Source: Bacillota bacterium (lineage in GTDB: Bacteria; Bacillota; Clostridia; Lachnospirales; Lachnospiraceae). Taken from it: a stretch of DNA of 21,762 bases. Within the stretch, counting starts at the first letter, position 1, and each line of letters begins with the position of its first letter. The notes beneath the pieces are model-generated. The model was not told the origin of the DNA. It saw nothing but the letters and a program-made list of their open reading frames with translations, and ran no database searches. Below, in pieces: positions 13,636-21,436 of this stretch. Location of the stretch: contig JAEZNB010000047.1 of assembly GCA_023441965.1 (NCBI GenBank), forward strand, positions 1 to 21,762, in the 5' to 3' direction. The translations under genes were made by a program, and so were the position numbers.

Positions 13636-16185
13636 TCAACGACATAAGAGTTTTTGTGTCCGAATATCCGAAAATACCTCCATCCCTCCGGCATCCGCTA
13701 TTAGTATCACCGGTTCATACCTTGCACTGTCCGGAAGGAAATTGGCCAGCAGATTCTCTTTCCCAAGGATATAGTCCGGTTGAAAGAATACCTCCTTCTG
13801 TCCGTCGAAAATCGCCGCATAAAAGATATCCGATTCTACTAAGTCCTGGAAGAAATGACTGCCATAGGACAGCTCAGGCAAAAAGCCATCCTCCTGAGAT
13901 GCAACCTCGCATATCACTGACATATTGCTTAACTCTGTAAACTGCACCGGGACACCCAGGGAAGGAGTTGTGGTTCCCCACCTTCCGGGCCCGATCAGCA
14001 TGCAGCGCTTTCCCTTCAGTACTGTATTGATCCTTCCGATCTGTCTGGCCACCAGATACTTCTCCTGCTCACTTAAGCCCAAATAATCTCTGGTCCGGAC
14101 ATAGATAATATAGTCCAGAGGCAGTCTGATATTGCCACCCATAAAGTTGCCCTTCGTACAGAAGAGACATTGCTTCAGATCCTCCAGCTCAGGGATATCC
14201 ACTGTTTTTCCGAGCCCCTTCGTCTGCAGGGGTCGGCATTGCAGCAGGTTGATCTTGAAGCTGCTCTCCTTCTGAAAGTTCGCCGTAAATTCTATATCTA
14301 CCGGATAATCATATTCCTTTGACAGCAGAGCCAGCAGCTCCCTCATAATCACCGGGAACTCTGTGTCCTTTAACAGCTTCTTAAAGTCCATGATATAGGG
14401 GATCGCTGCATTGGTATAGCCCCGCTCTCTTAAGCGGTCTGCTGTTTCGTAATCAATGGAGGCAAAAAGCTCCTTCCTCACCTTTAACTTCTTGACCAGC
14501 AGTTCTTCAATCGTTTTACTTTCATGGGCATTGTCCTTCAAGGAGAGGACATCCGCATAATGCTGAGAGTATTTTCGCTGATCCTCATAAAGAATTGGCG
14601 GTAACCGAAGGGGCTGGTCCAGGCTGACGATACGGACATAATCTCCCTCTGTCCGGTCCACCGCTCTGGTACCCAGGCCAAAAACCAGTCTTAGCATACC
14701 GGCTTCCATATCGACTCCCCGCTCCCAGACATACAAATTAGAGGAATTGCCGACTCCGGCGATATGAGGGAAGAAGTAATCCTCATAATAATCACCGGAT
14801 ACCCTCTGGACCAGGATAGCCATCTGTTCATCCTTCCAGGATAAGCCCCGGTTCATTCTGTAATTCAGCGCATCCTCATTCATTGTGCTGGCATATACGG
14901 TTCTTACCGCCTGTTCAAAGGCCTCATAACGTTCCTCCAGGGTTCCCTGGTTCACACAGAATACACTTTCATATTTGCCTGCGAAGGCATTGCCAAAGTT
15001 ATCCTCCAGAAGAGAGCTGGATCTTACGATAATCGGTGACTGACCGAAATACTCCAGCATCTGCAGGAACTGCTCCTGTATGATTTCGGGAAAGCTGCCC
15101 CGAAGCAGCTTCTCCTTCAGCTCGGCTGCGTATTTATAGTACCCCTCTTCCGTTTTCTGCTTTGTTCTAAGCCTCCACCAACCATTCTGTACAATATAGG
15201 TATAGAAGATATCCGAGCCCAGATAGTAGGAATCATGCGGTTCCAGATAATTCGTAAAGTGATCTCCTCCAACCACCTCAATGATCTTTCTGGCCAGAAG
15301 CATGCCGACACTCTTACCTCCGATAAAGCCGGTACCGATCTCTCTGGCGGCAATCTCAAGAATATCACGGAGAGTAAAGAAACGGCGGCAGAGCTCCGTC
15401 ATCTTTGACCCGTTTCCAATCAGCAGATTCATCAATAATTCTTTTACCGCTTCCTGCTCCTCGCTTGAGGCGGATAAGCTCTCCCTTGCCTTGCCAAAGA
15501 GGACATCCCAATAGTCCAGCCTTTTTTCTCCCCTTTGGATACTGGAGAATAATTCTGCGGCCTCCGAGCTGGCTGTGATACAGATTGCCTCCTCCTCTTT
15601 GATCAGGTGGGGAAAGAACATGGTGGGGGAATAGCGTTGCCAAACCTTCAGAGGGTGGATATATAACTTCTCATTCACGGTATACAGGTCCAGCAGCAGC
15701 TGTGTCGTCTCTCTGATACCTGCGATCGTACTGAAGGTGTGAACATTTCTCATAATGGAAAAATAAGCGATAGTATCCAGCTCATACAGATAAGGACAGG
15801 TAACCCGGAAGAAGTTACCGATCATCAGATCGGAGCACCAAGCCTCCAACAGGTCAGTCAGACAGTCAAATACATAGAATACCTTGCGGCCCTCCCGCTT
15901 TACAAGATTATGAATCTCCGTAGCAAAGCTCTCGAAGCCCATGGTAGCCTCCAGCTCATAAACAGCCAGCCCGTCCTGCTCTCCGAACAGGGCCTCCTGC
16001 TTGCCGAAGCGAATATAGACGATCCTGCGCCGGTCCAACTTCGCCTGCTCCACATAGGAATGAACCATCTGCCGATAGCTATCCATGTGGTCCACCTGCC
16101 AGACCACATTATCACCCAACCTGAGATAGTCGATGGCCTGGTCGAAGCCGCTATGTCCTGTGCTTACCTTATCATGCCGTTCCAT
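13636..16185 (-). CDS. KaiC/RecA-like N-terminal domain fused to PEP-synthase-type ATP-grasp domain
   Basis: An 849-residue cytoplasmic protein starting at ATG 16185 with AGGAGGT upstream. Residues ~1-200 look like a degenerate RecA/KaiC-like domain (GFDQAIDYLRLGDNVVWQVD, VFYVFDCLTDLLEAW); the Walker A lysine is missing. Residues ~280-680 resemble the ATP-binding half of PEP synthase/PPDK (GFIGGKSVGMLLARKI, IIVRSSSLLEDNFGNAFAG, INLLQCRPLQ). The phospho-His swivelling domain (TSH motif) and the PEP TIM barrel are absent. The C-terminus has LIGPGRWGTTTPSLGVPV and YGSHFFQDL, a conserved module seen in other unusual PPDK-like proteins. It probably binds ATP and may phosphorylate an unknown acceptor. 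It stands alone upstream of the operon promoter, separated by a hairpin. Confidence 0.78.
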   Translation of the reverse strand: MERHDKVSTGHSGFDQAIDYLRLGDNVVWQVDHMDSYRQMVHSYVEQAKLDRRRIVYIRFGKQEALFGEQDGLAVYELEATMGFESFATEIHNLVKREGRKVFYVFDCLTDLLEAWCSDLMIGNFFRVTCPYLYELDTIAYFSIMRNVHTFSTIAGIRETTQLLLDLYTVNEKLYIHPLKVWQRYSPTMFFPHLIKEEEAICITASSEAAELFSSIQRGEKRLDYWDVLFGKARESLSASSEEQEAVKELLMNLLIGNGSKMTELCRRFFTLRDILEIAAREIGTGFIGGKSVGMLLARKIIEVVGGDHFTNYLEPHDSYYLGSDIFYTYIVQNGWWRLRTKQKTEEGYYKYAAELKEKLLRGSFPEIIQEQFLQMLEYFGQSPIIVRSSSLLEDNFGNAFAGKYESVFCVNQGTLEERYEAFEQAVRTVYASTMNEDALNYRMNRGLSWKDEQMAILVQRVSGDYYEDYFFPHIAGVGNSSNLYVWERGVDMEAGMLRLVFGLGTRAVDRTEGDYVRIVSLDQPLRLPPILYEDQRKYSQHYADVLSLKDNAHESKTIEELLVKKLKVRKELFASIDYETADRLRERGYTNAAIPYIMDFKKLLKDTEFPVIMRELLALLSKEYDYPVDIEFTANFQKESSFKINLLQCRPLQTKGLGKTVDIPELEDLKQCLFCTKGNFMGGNIRLPLDYIIYVRTRDYLGLSEQEKYLVARQIGRINTVLKGKRCMLIGPGRWGTTTPSLGVPVQFTELSNMSVICEVASQEDGFLPELSYGSHFFQDLVESDIFYAAIFDGQKEVFFQPDYILGKENLLANFLPDSARYEPVILIADAGGMEVFSDIRTQKLLCR

Positions 16186-16381
16186 ACAGTACCTCCTGTC
16201 CTTCCATTTCTTCTAAGTTTATCAGAAATTCAGAGGAATGAAAACATATACCTGTAAATTTACATATGAATCTTTGCATAAGTGTGCATATTTCATCCGT
16301 CAAGTTTGATTCTGCATACTATATACCGTCAGAATATTAACTATGCAGAGTGACTTAATTCGAAAGCCGGAATTATTTTTA

Positions 16382-16411
16382 TCGACTGAAAAACCATCTC
16401 TTCCCCATAAT
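16382..16411 (+). promoter_or_regulatory. Possible promoter of the 56-aa gene
   Basis: TCGACT (16382-16387), 18-bp spacer, CATAAT (16406-16411), about 50 bp before the start codon at 16463. The matches are moderate. The divergent gap 16186-16462 also has TTGACG on the minus strand (about 16304) for the ATP-grasp gene, and several TGCATA/TATGCA motifs (16274-16355). Confidence 0.35.
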
Positions 16412-16462
16412 ACACAAAAATTCATCTCCGGCATAAATTGATACTAGAAAGGAGTTGATAGC

Positions 16463-16633
16463 ATGGGATGCTTTTTCGGCGACTGTAACAGGCGTAGGCA
16501 TGATGATTTCCATCCCGGAAGGAGGCCTTGTGACCACTGCAGACCCAACAGAAGATTCGAGCCGGACAGATTTGATAACAGATTTTGCCCCGGCTGCAGA
16601 TCGGGCTTCTTCAGATTTCCAAGATTCTTTTAA
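16463..16633 (+). CDS. 56-aa Cys/Arg/Phe-rich small protein with two CxxC pairs
   Basis: A short ORF with a strong ribosome binding site AAAGGAG (16448-16454) 8 nt before ATG. The protein begins MGCFFGDCNRRR, contains CDHC (residues 23-26) and CPGC (42-45), and ends FFRFPRFF. Six Cys, about thirteen Arg and eleven Phe in 56 residues make it very basic. The two CxxC pairs 15 residues apart suit a zinc-ribbon-like knuckle (inference). It has no hydrophobic signal sequence. It lies divergent to the ATP-grasp gene and 110 bp before yerC, which has its own promoter. I do not recognise the family. Codon periodicity and the good start signal argue it is real. Confidence 0.65.
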   Translation: MGCFFGDCNRRRHDDFHPGRRPCDHCRPNRRFEPDRFDNRFCPGCRSGFFRFPRFF

Positions 16634-16660
16634 TGGGTAACTTATCTTATGAAAAAATAC

Positions 16661-16689
16661 TTTACTTTAAAATTTTAAAGTGCTAAAAT
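16661..16689 (+). promoter_or_regulatory. yerC promoter with perfect 18-bp palindrome in the spacer
   Basis: -35 TTTACT (16661-16666), 17-bp spacer, extended -10 TGC-TAAAAT (16684-16689). ACTTTAAAATTTTAAAGT (16664-16681) is a perfect palindrome spanning the -35 edge and the spacer. Binding there would block RNA polymerase; the TrpR-like product of the gene is a candidate for autoregulation (inference). Confidence 0.7.
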
Positions 16690-16742
16690 ACAGGTGTGAG
16701 CGAATCATAATCACGAACGGATGAAAGGAAGGATTCCCAGCA

Positions 16743-17051
16743 ATGAGTAAGAACATCAGAACAGCTGCCGTTGATCATTTATTTGAAGCAATACTCAGCT
16801 TAAAAAATCCGGAAGAATGCTATATATTTTTTGAAGATATCTGTACCGTAAATGAACTGTTATCTCTTTCCCAAAGATTTGAGGTTGCCAGAATGCTAAG
16901 AAGCCATAATACCTATCTGGAGATTGCCGAGAAGACCGGTGCTTCGACTGCTACCATCAGTAGGGTTAACCGTTCATTGAACTATGGAAATGACGGATAT
17001 GACATGGTATTTGCAAGAATGAAAAACGGCAAACCAACCTCTGAACAGTAA
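16743..17051 (+). CDS. yerC: YerC/YecD-family TrpR-like regulator
   Basis: A 102-residue DNA-binding protein of the TrpR superfamily. The fold is all helical, with the helix-turn-helix at about residues 55-80 (EIAEKTGASTATISRVNRSL), preceded by the LSLSQRFEVARML helix typical of this family. AAGGA lies about 9 nt before the ATG. In Bacillus yerC lies near pcrB-pcrA-ligA; pcrA is found here 1.9 kb downstream, so the neighbourhood is partly kept. The ligand is not known. The gene has its own promoter with a palindrome and a strong bidirectional terminator after it. Confidence 0.9.
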   Translation: MSKNIRTAAVDHLFEAILSLKNPEECYIFFEDICTVNELLSLSQRFEVARMLRSHNTYLEIAEKTGASTATISRVNRSLNYGNDGYDMVFARMKNGKPTSEQ

Positions 17052-17164
17052 AGCTTGAACAGTCATACTTAAGATAGCGAGACTTGAGCTGTAAGCATGA
17101 ACCGTACAAATCATGATAACCAGAACCTGCCCTGTAAGTCTTGAACACCTGAACTTCACACAAA

Positions 17165-17200
17165 AATTTCAGCCCATAACACTGTTATGGGCTGCTTTTA
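17165..17200. terminator. Bidirectional terminator between yerC and the DUF1836 gene
   Basis: AGCCCATAAC (17171-17180), ACT loop, GTTATGGGCT (17184-17193): a perfect 10-bp stem. The plus strand continues GCTTTTATATT and the minus strand continues GAAATTTTTG, so it can stop both convergent genes. Confidence 0.88.
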
Positions 17201-18004
17201 TATTCTCTCAGGTCCCTTCGGGTACTTCACGGTGTCTGTCTTTTTATCAGTTGCACCGTTCTTCTGGGCTTCGCCTGCTGTTCTTTTCACTTCTGTCTGC
17301 TTCTTCTCCGGAGCCGGTTTCTTAACTGTTGTGGCCTGCTTCGGATCCGCCTTCGCTGGAGTACTCTTTCCCTCTGGCTTCTTCACAGCGGTTTTCCCGT
17401 AGTTCCTTACTTCCCCCATCAAAGAATGGTCGATGATCTGTTCGATCATGTGCTTTCTCATATAGACATCAAAACATAGCATGCAAATGAAGGAAAACAT
17501 GGTCAGGAAGTCATGATCCTCCTGATTCCCCACTCCTTCAAAGGACTCCTTCGCCTTCGTCATCTTACGGACCATATCCTTGGTCAGAGCATCGGTCTGC
17601 TCCTTCTCCAGACGGAAGATCTCCTCATAAATCTCCTCCAGGCTGACCTTGGATCCAGCCCCATAATACCTCTGGGTCAGGGGGTTGAAGATATTCTGAA
17701 TGTCATTGATTGACAGGATATTCTTAAAATAATAAATGAAAATCAAAAGGAACATATGCTCCTTTGAATATTTCTTCTTATTCGGTGGAGGCAGGAGTTC
17801 ATTCTTGGTATAATTATTAATCATGGTCTTTGTCAGCAGCTTGTCCTCGGTATAGCGTTTGGAGGATTTCAGATGCTTGTCCATGAAGGTCGTAACCTGA
17901 TCCATATACAAATCTATATTCGGTATATCATCGGGCATGATATATTTGACATCCTTCAGGTCGTCAATCAAGCCCTTAATATACTCTTCCTTCGTCATAT
18001 CCAA
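17198..18004 (-). CDS. DUF1836 protein with Lys/Ala/Pro-rich tail
   Basis: A 268-residue protein. Residues ~5-190 match the DUF1836 pattern (LTKTMINNYTKNELLPPP, KYSKEHMFLLIFIYYFKNILS), which begins with a MerR-like helix-turn-helix; family members are thought to bind DNA, but the function is unknown. Residues ~205-268 are low complexity, rich in K, A, P, T and E, resembling a histone H1-like tail that could bind nucleic acid. The start is TTG at 18004 (AGGTGAT 5 nt upstream) or ATG at 17998. Transcription comes from a consensus promoter at 18025-18053, giving a very short leader of about 14 nt. It converges with yerC across a shared terminator. Confidence 0.82.
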   Translation of the reverse strand: MDMTKEEYIKGLIDDLKDVKYIMPDDIPNIDLYMDQVTTFMDKHLKSSKRYTEDKLLTKTMINNYTKNELLPPPNKKKYSKEHMFLLIFIYYFKNILSINDIQNIFNPLTQRYYGAGSKVSLEEIYEEIFRLEKEQTDALTKDMVRKMTKAKESFEGVGNQEDHDFLTMFSFICMLCFDVYMRKHMIEQIIDHSLMGEVRNYGKTAVKKPEGKSTPAKADPKQATTVKKPAPEKKQTEVKRTAGEAQKNGATDKKTDTVKYPKGPERI

Positions 18005-18024
18005 CTCAAATCACCTCTGCCTCC

Positions 18025-18053
18025 ATTATATAGTATCCGATACTAGATGTCAA
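18025..18053 (-). promoter_or_regulatory. Perfect consensus sigma-A promoter with spacer palindrome
   Basis: On the minus strand TTGACA (18053-18048), exactly 17 bp, TATAAT (18030-18025). The spacer holds TAGTATC-C-GATACTA (18031-18045), a palindrome with 7-bp arms abutting the -10. Such a strong promoter with a central operator would be expected to be tightly repressed. Confidence 0.88.
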
Positions 18054-18114
18054 AGCCAAAATAGACATATGGGCCTCCAAGTTCCGGGTTACCCTTACGT
18101 CTCCTATGCGATAC

Positions 18115-18169
18115 TTTTTCGTTAGTTTATCGTTACTTTTTTGTTAGTTTTTCGTTACTTTTTCGTTAC
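18115..18169. repeat. Five 11-bp tandem repeats
   Basis: Five units of exactly 11 bp, consensus TTTTTCGTTAC/G, start at 18115, 18126, 18137, 18148 and 18159. The T-tracts recur about once per helical turn, which could give intrinsic bend. The last unit runs into the inverted repeat at 18164. Confidence 0.88.
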
Positions 18170-18364
18170 GATTCAGCCCGCTACGTTTATGATCAGTCCG
18201 AGGAGAAAAGCTTCCCATGGTAAGACGCTTCCGCTTCGTTGCATTTCGTAACGGTACATAAGGCTCTATACTACAGAGCCTAAGTACCGACGAATGCAAA
18301 GACTCACCATGGGAAGCTTTTCTCCTCCGGCCTTATTTTTACCTATGAGGGCTGAATCGTAACG
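18164..18364. repeat. ~201-bp nested palindromic element (MITE-like)
   Basis: Perfect 16-bp terminal inverted repeats CGTTACGATTCAGCCC (18164-18179) and its complement (18349-18364) enclose a 22-bp perfect inverted repeat (18200-18221 with 18306-18327). Further stems lie inside: 18239-18249 with 18290-18299 (one bulge), CGGTAC/GTACCG (18252/18284) and AGGCTCT/AGAGCCT (18261/18275) around a 7-nt loop. The whole can fold as one long hairpin. It has no ORF. It resembles a miniature inverted-repeat element or a structured RNA. Clear target-site duplications are not seen. Confidence 0.8.
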
Positions 18365-18402
18365 CCCACGCTGTATAAAATTTTGATGTGAAATTCTCAG
18401 CC

Positions 18403-18766
18403 CTAGGTTATCGAATGTTTATGGAAGTGAATTTACGGCCCTAGCTATAGTTTTATGATGGCTGTGTCGTTAAACCTAGGTTATCGAAAGGTTTAAGAAG
18501 TGAAGTTTTCGGCCCTGGCATTCGTTTTGTGATGGATGAGTTGTTATGTCTAGGTTATAGAAAGGTTAAGAAGTGAATTTATGGCCCTGGCATTCGTTTT
18601 GTGATGAATGAGTTGTTATGTCTAGGTTATAGAAAGGTTAAGAAGTGAAGTTTTCGGCCCTGGCTATAGTTTTGTGATGGCTGAGTTGTTATGTCTAGGT
18701 TATAGAATGATTTAAGGAGGAAGCTTTCGGCCCTGGCTTTCGTTGTTTCAGAATCGCTTCTTTCTG
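18403..18766. repeat. 73-bp tandem repeat array, about 4.8 copies
   Basis: Units beginning CTAGGTTATMGAA start at 18403, 18476, 18550, 18622 and 18695 with lengths of 73, 74, 72 and 73 bp; the fifth decays after about 60 bp. A motif of the form TTTTCGGCCCTGGC is kept in each. The period is not a multiple of three and no ORF crosses it, so it is non-coding. A partial copy precedes it (TTCTCAGCCCTAGG at 18394-18407), and its CAGCCC core also occurs in the terminal repeats of the adjacent palindrome. Confidence 0.9.
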
Positions 18767-18776
18767 TATCCGGCTG

Positions 18777-18805
18777 TTGTTTATGGGAGCTGTTTATGCT
18801 ATAAT
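18777..18805 (+). promoter_or_regulatory. Extended -10 promoter for pcrA
   Basis: Weak -35 TTGTTT (18777-18782), 17-bp spacer, and extended -10 ATGC-TATAAT (18800-18805). The predicted leader of ~140 nt contains CTCGC/GCGAG (18889-18910) and no ORF. Confidence 0.6.
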
Positions 18806-18949
18806 CTTCGTAATGTTTTCATCTGCCAAGTCTACAATAAGTACATAGAATGAAGCATTTTGATAAGTGAATTGAGAGCTCGCTTAAGTATATTTGCGAG
18901 TATTTAAGACTAACATATTGAGCTGCCTGACGGCGGCATGGAGGTAATT

Positions 18950-21253
18950 ATGAGTATTTATGATACATTGAATCCGGAGCAGTATCGGGCAGTGCTCCAC
19001 GACAAGGGGCCGCTTCTTATTCTGGCGGGAGCCGGTTCCGGCAAGACCAGGGTGCTTACCCACCGGATCGCTTATTTGATTGAGGAACGGAATGTGAACC
19101 CATATAATATCCTTGCCATCACCTTCACGAATAAGGCTGCGAAGGAAATGAGGGAGCGAGTGGACAAAATCATCGGTACCGGGGCGGAGAGCATCTGGGT
19201 CAGCACCTTCCATTCCACCTGTGTCAGGATCCTCCGTAGGTTCATTGATACCATCGGCTATAATCGCAACTTTACCATATACGATACCGACGACCAGAAG
19301 ACTCTGATGAAGGAGATCTGCAAATATCTGGAGATTGACACGAAGCAGCTGTCTGAGCGCAGTATCCTCTCCGTCATCTCCAAGGCGAAGGATGAGCTGA
19401 TATCTCCTGAAGACTTCTCTCTCCAAGCCATGGATTATCAACAGAAGAAATATGCCCAGGCTTATCTCCAGTATCAGAAGAGGCTGAAGGCAAATAATGC
19501 CCTGGATTTTGATGATCTGATTTTTAAGACGGTAGAGCTGTTTCAGCAGAATAGGGAGGCCCTGGAGTTTTATCAGAGACGCTTCCGTTATATCATGGTG
19601 GACGAGTATCAGGATACGAACACTGCCCAGTTTCGCCTAATTCATCTCCTGGCCTCCGGACTAAATGAATATGGTGAGCGCGAGCATAACCTCTGCGTGG
19701 TCGGGGATGATGACCAGTCCATCTACAAATTCCGCGGAGCGAATATCTACAATATATTAAACTTTGAACAGGCCTTCCCTAACACAGAAGTAATCAAGCT
19801 GGAGCAGAATTACCGTTCCACTAAGGCCATTCTGAATACAGCCAATGAGGTCATCTGCAACAACAAGGGAAGAAAGGACAAGTCCCTGTGGACGGAGAAT
19901 GCGGAGGGGGAACCGGTTCATTTCACCCAATTCGATTCGGACTTTGATGAGGTAGACAATATCACAGCAGAAATCAAGCGGATCGTGGACAGCGGTGAAG
20001 CCGAATATAAGGATTTTGCTATCCTGTACCGAACCAATGCACAATCCCGTCTCTTCGAAGAGAAGCTGATACTTCGGAATATCCCCTATCGGATCTTCGG
20101 CAGTGTGAACTTCTATGCCCGGAAGGAAATCAAGGATATCCTGGCTTACCTCAAAACGATTGATAACGGTCAGGATGACATCGCAATCAAAAGAATTATT
20201 AATGTTCCCCGCCGAGGAATCGGATTGACCACAATTGATAAAATCAATGACTATGCTCTGATCAATGAAATCAGCTTCTATGAAGCCCTGACCCGGGTAA
20301 GATCCATCCCGGGCTTGGAAAGAGCCTCCTCCAAGATACTCCCCTTCGTCAGTATGATTGAGGGGCTACGGTCCCGCATTCGTCTTGAGAGTTATCAGCT
20401 TCATGATCTGATTGATGATATTCTGGATGCAACGGGGTATCTGCGGGAGCTGGAAAGTGAGGATTATGAAGAAGCTAAGGAGCGTATCGCAAACATAGAT
20501 GAATTGGTCAACAAGCTGGTCAGCTATGAGGAAAATGCCGAAGAGCAGCCAACCCTTAGTGGTTTTCTGGAAGAGGTGGCATTGGTTTCAGATATTGATA
20601 ATCTTGATGAAAGCACTGACAATATCGTTCTTATGACCCTCCATAGTGCCAAGGGTCTGGAGTTCCCTTTTGTCTACCTCTGTGGTATGGAGGAAGGGAT
20701 TTTCCCCGGCTATATGTCCATCCATGCGGAGCATCCTGAGGAGGAGATCGAGGAGGAACGCCGCCTCTGTTATGTCGGTATCACGAGAGCAATGAAATAT
20801 TTGCATTTAAGTGCCGCCAAACAGCGTATGCTCCGTGGTGAAGCCCAGTTCAACAAGCCATCCCGCTTCATTCAGGAGATTCCCAGGTATTTGCTTAAGG
20901 TAGGCGCACCACCTCAGAAGAAATCCTCCTTCCGGGATGCAAGCTTCCGTTTTGACAGTACCTCCTCCGCGAGTAAAACCTTTGATTTTGAGAAGAATTC
21001 CGGTAATCAGTACAAACAGTCCCAGCTCTCTCATAAACCCTTTACTACTCAGGAACCGAGGCAGTTTATGGGCAGCAATATGGGCTCCTTAGATTACGGT
21101 GTCGGAGATACGGTAAAGCATATCAAATTCGGTGTGGGGCTTGTCACAGATATTACAATGGGCGGTAAGGATTATGAGGTAACCGTAGATTTTCCGAACT
21201 TCGGTACGAAGAAGCTACTCTCCTCCTTTGCGAATTTAATCCGTATTGATTAA
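18950..21253 (+). CDS. pcrA: ATP-dependent DNA helicase PcrA/UvrD
   Basis: A 767-residue superfamily 1A 3'-5' helicase used in repair and in clearing proteins from DNA. All motifs are present: Q region LNPEQYRAV, I LAGAGSGKTRVL, Ia ITFTNKAAKEMRERV, Ib STFHSTCVRILRR, II MVDEYQDTN, III VVGDDDQSIYKFRGA, IV LEQNYRST, V MTLHSAKGLEFPFVYLCG and VI EERRLCYVGITRAM. A low-complexity linker (about 650-710) leads to the C-terminal Tudor-like domain (GDTVKHIKFGVGLVTDI), which binds RNA polymerase in Bacillus PcrA. The start is ATG 18950, with GGAGGT four bases upstream; an in-frame ATG at 18938 overlaps that site. Length is typical. No ligA or pcrB is in the window. Confidence 0.97.
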   Translation: MSIYDTLNPEQYRAVLHDKGPLLILAGAGSGKTRVLTHRIAYLIEERNVNPYNILAITFTNKAAKEMRERVDKIIGTGAESIWVSTFHSTCVRILRRFIDTIGYNRNFTIYDTDDQKTLMKEICKYLEIDTKQLSERSILSVISKAKDELISPEDFSLQAMDYQQKKYAQAYLQYQKRLKANNALDFDDLIFKTVELFQQNREALEFYQRRFRYIMVDEYQDTNTAQFRLIHLLASGLNEYGEREHNLCVVGDDDQSIYKFRGANIYNILNFEQAFPNTEVIKLEQNYRSTKAILNTANEVICNNKGRKDKSLWTENAEGEPVHFTQFDSDFDEVDNITAEIKRIVDSGEAEYKDFAILYRTNAQSRLFEEKLILRNIPYRIFGSVNFYARKEIKDILAYLKTIDNGQDDIAIKRIINVPRRGIGLTTIDKINDYALINEISFYEALTRVRSIPGLERASSKILPFVSMIEGLRSRIRLESYQLHDLIDDILDATGYLRELESEDYEEAKERIANIDELVNKLVSYEENAEEQPTLSGFLEEVALVSDIDNLDESTDNIVLMTLHSAKGLEFPFVYLCGMEEGIFPGYMSIHAEHPEEEIEEERRLCYVGITRAMKYLHLSAAKQRMLRGEAQFNKPSRFIQEIPRYLLKVGAPPQKKSSFRDASFRFDSTSSASKTFDFEKNSGNQYKQSQLSHKPFTTQEPRQFMGSNMGSLDYGVGDTVKHIKFGVGLVTDITMGGKDYEVTVDFPNFGTKKLLSSFANLIRID

Positions 21254-21402
21254 AATATTTCAGATAAACATCCGAATCCCTGATTATTTTCGTAAGGCCT
21301 CTGAATAACCGCTTCATGAATAAAAAAGTTCATCGAACGGAATGATAACATATCGTAAAAGAATCGTTTTGAGCAGCGGAAGGTGTATGAATTCTCAAAA
21401 CC

Positions 21403-21413
21403 TATAATATAAT
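21403..21413 (+). promoter_or_regulatory. Overlapping -10-like elements
   Basis: Two overlapping TATAAT hexamers (21403-21408 and 21408-21413) lie ~24-29 bp before the start of the next gene. No good -35 is seen at the proper distance. TTTTGAG/CTCAAAA (21367-21373 and 21394-21400) form an inverted pair just upstream. Confidence 0.45.
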
Positions 21414-21436
21414 GGAGCAGGAAAGGATGTGTTGTT

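Noticed and set aside
15739..16257. 172-aa plus-strand frame
   Set aside because: It is antisense to the ATP-grasp fusion gene, which has a good start signal and family motifs.
18403..18766. CRISPR array or repetitive protein gene
   Set aside because: The repeated unit fills the whole period with no spacer, and 73 bp breaks any reading frame.
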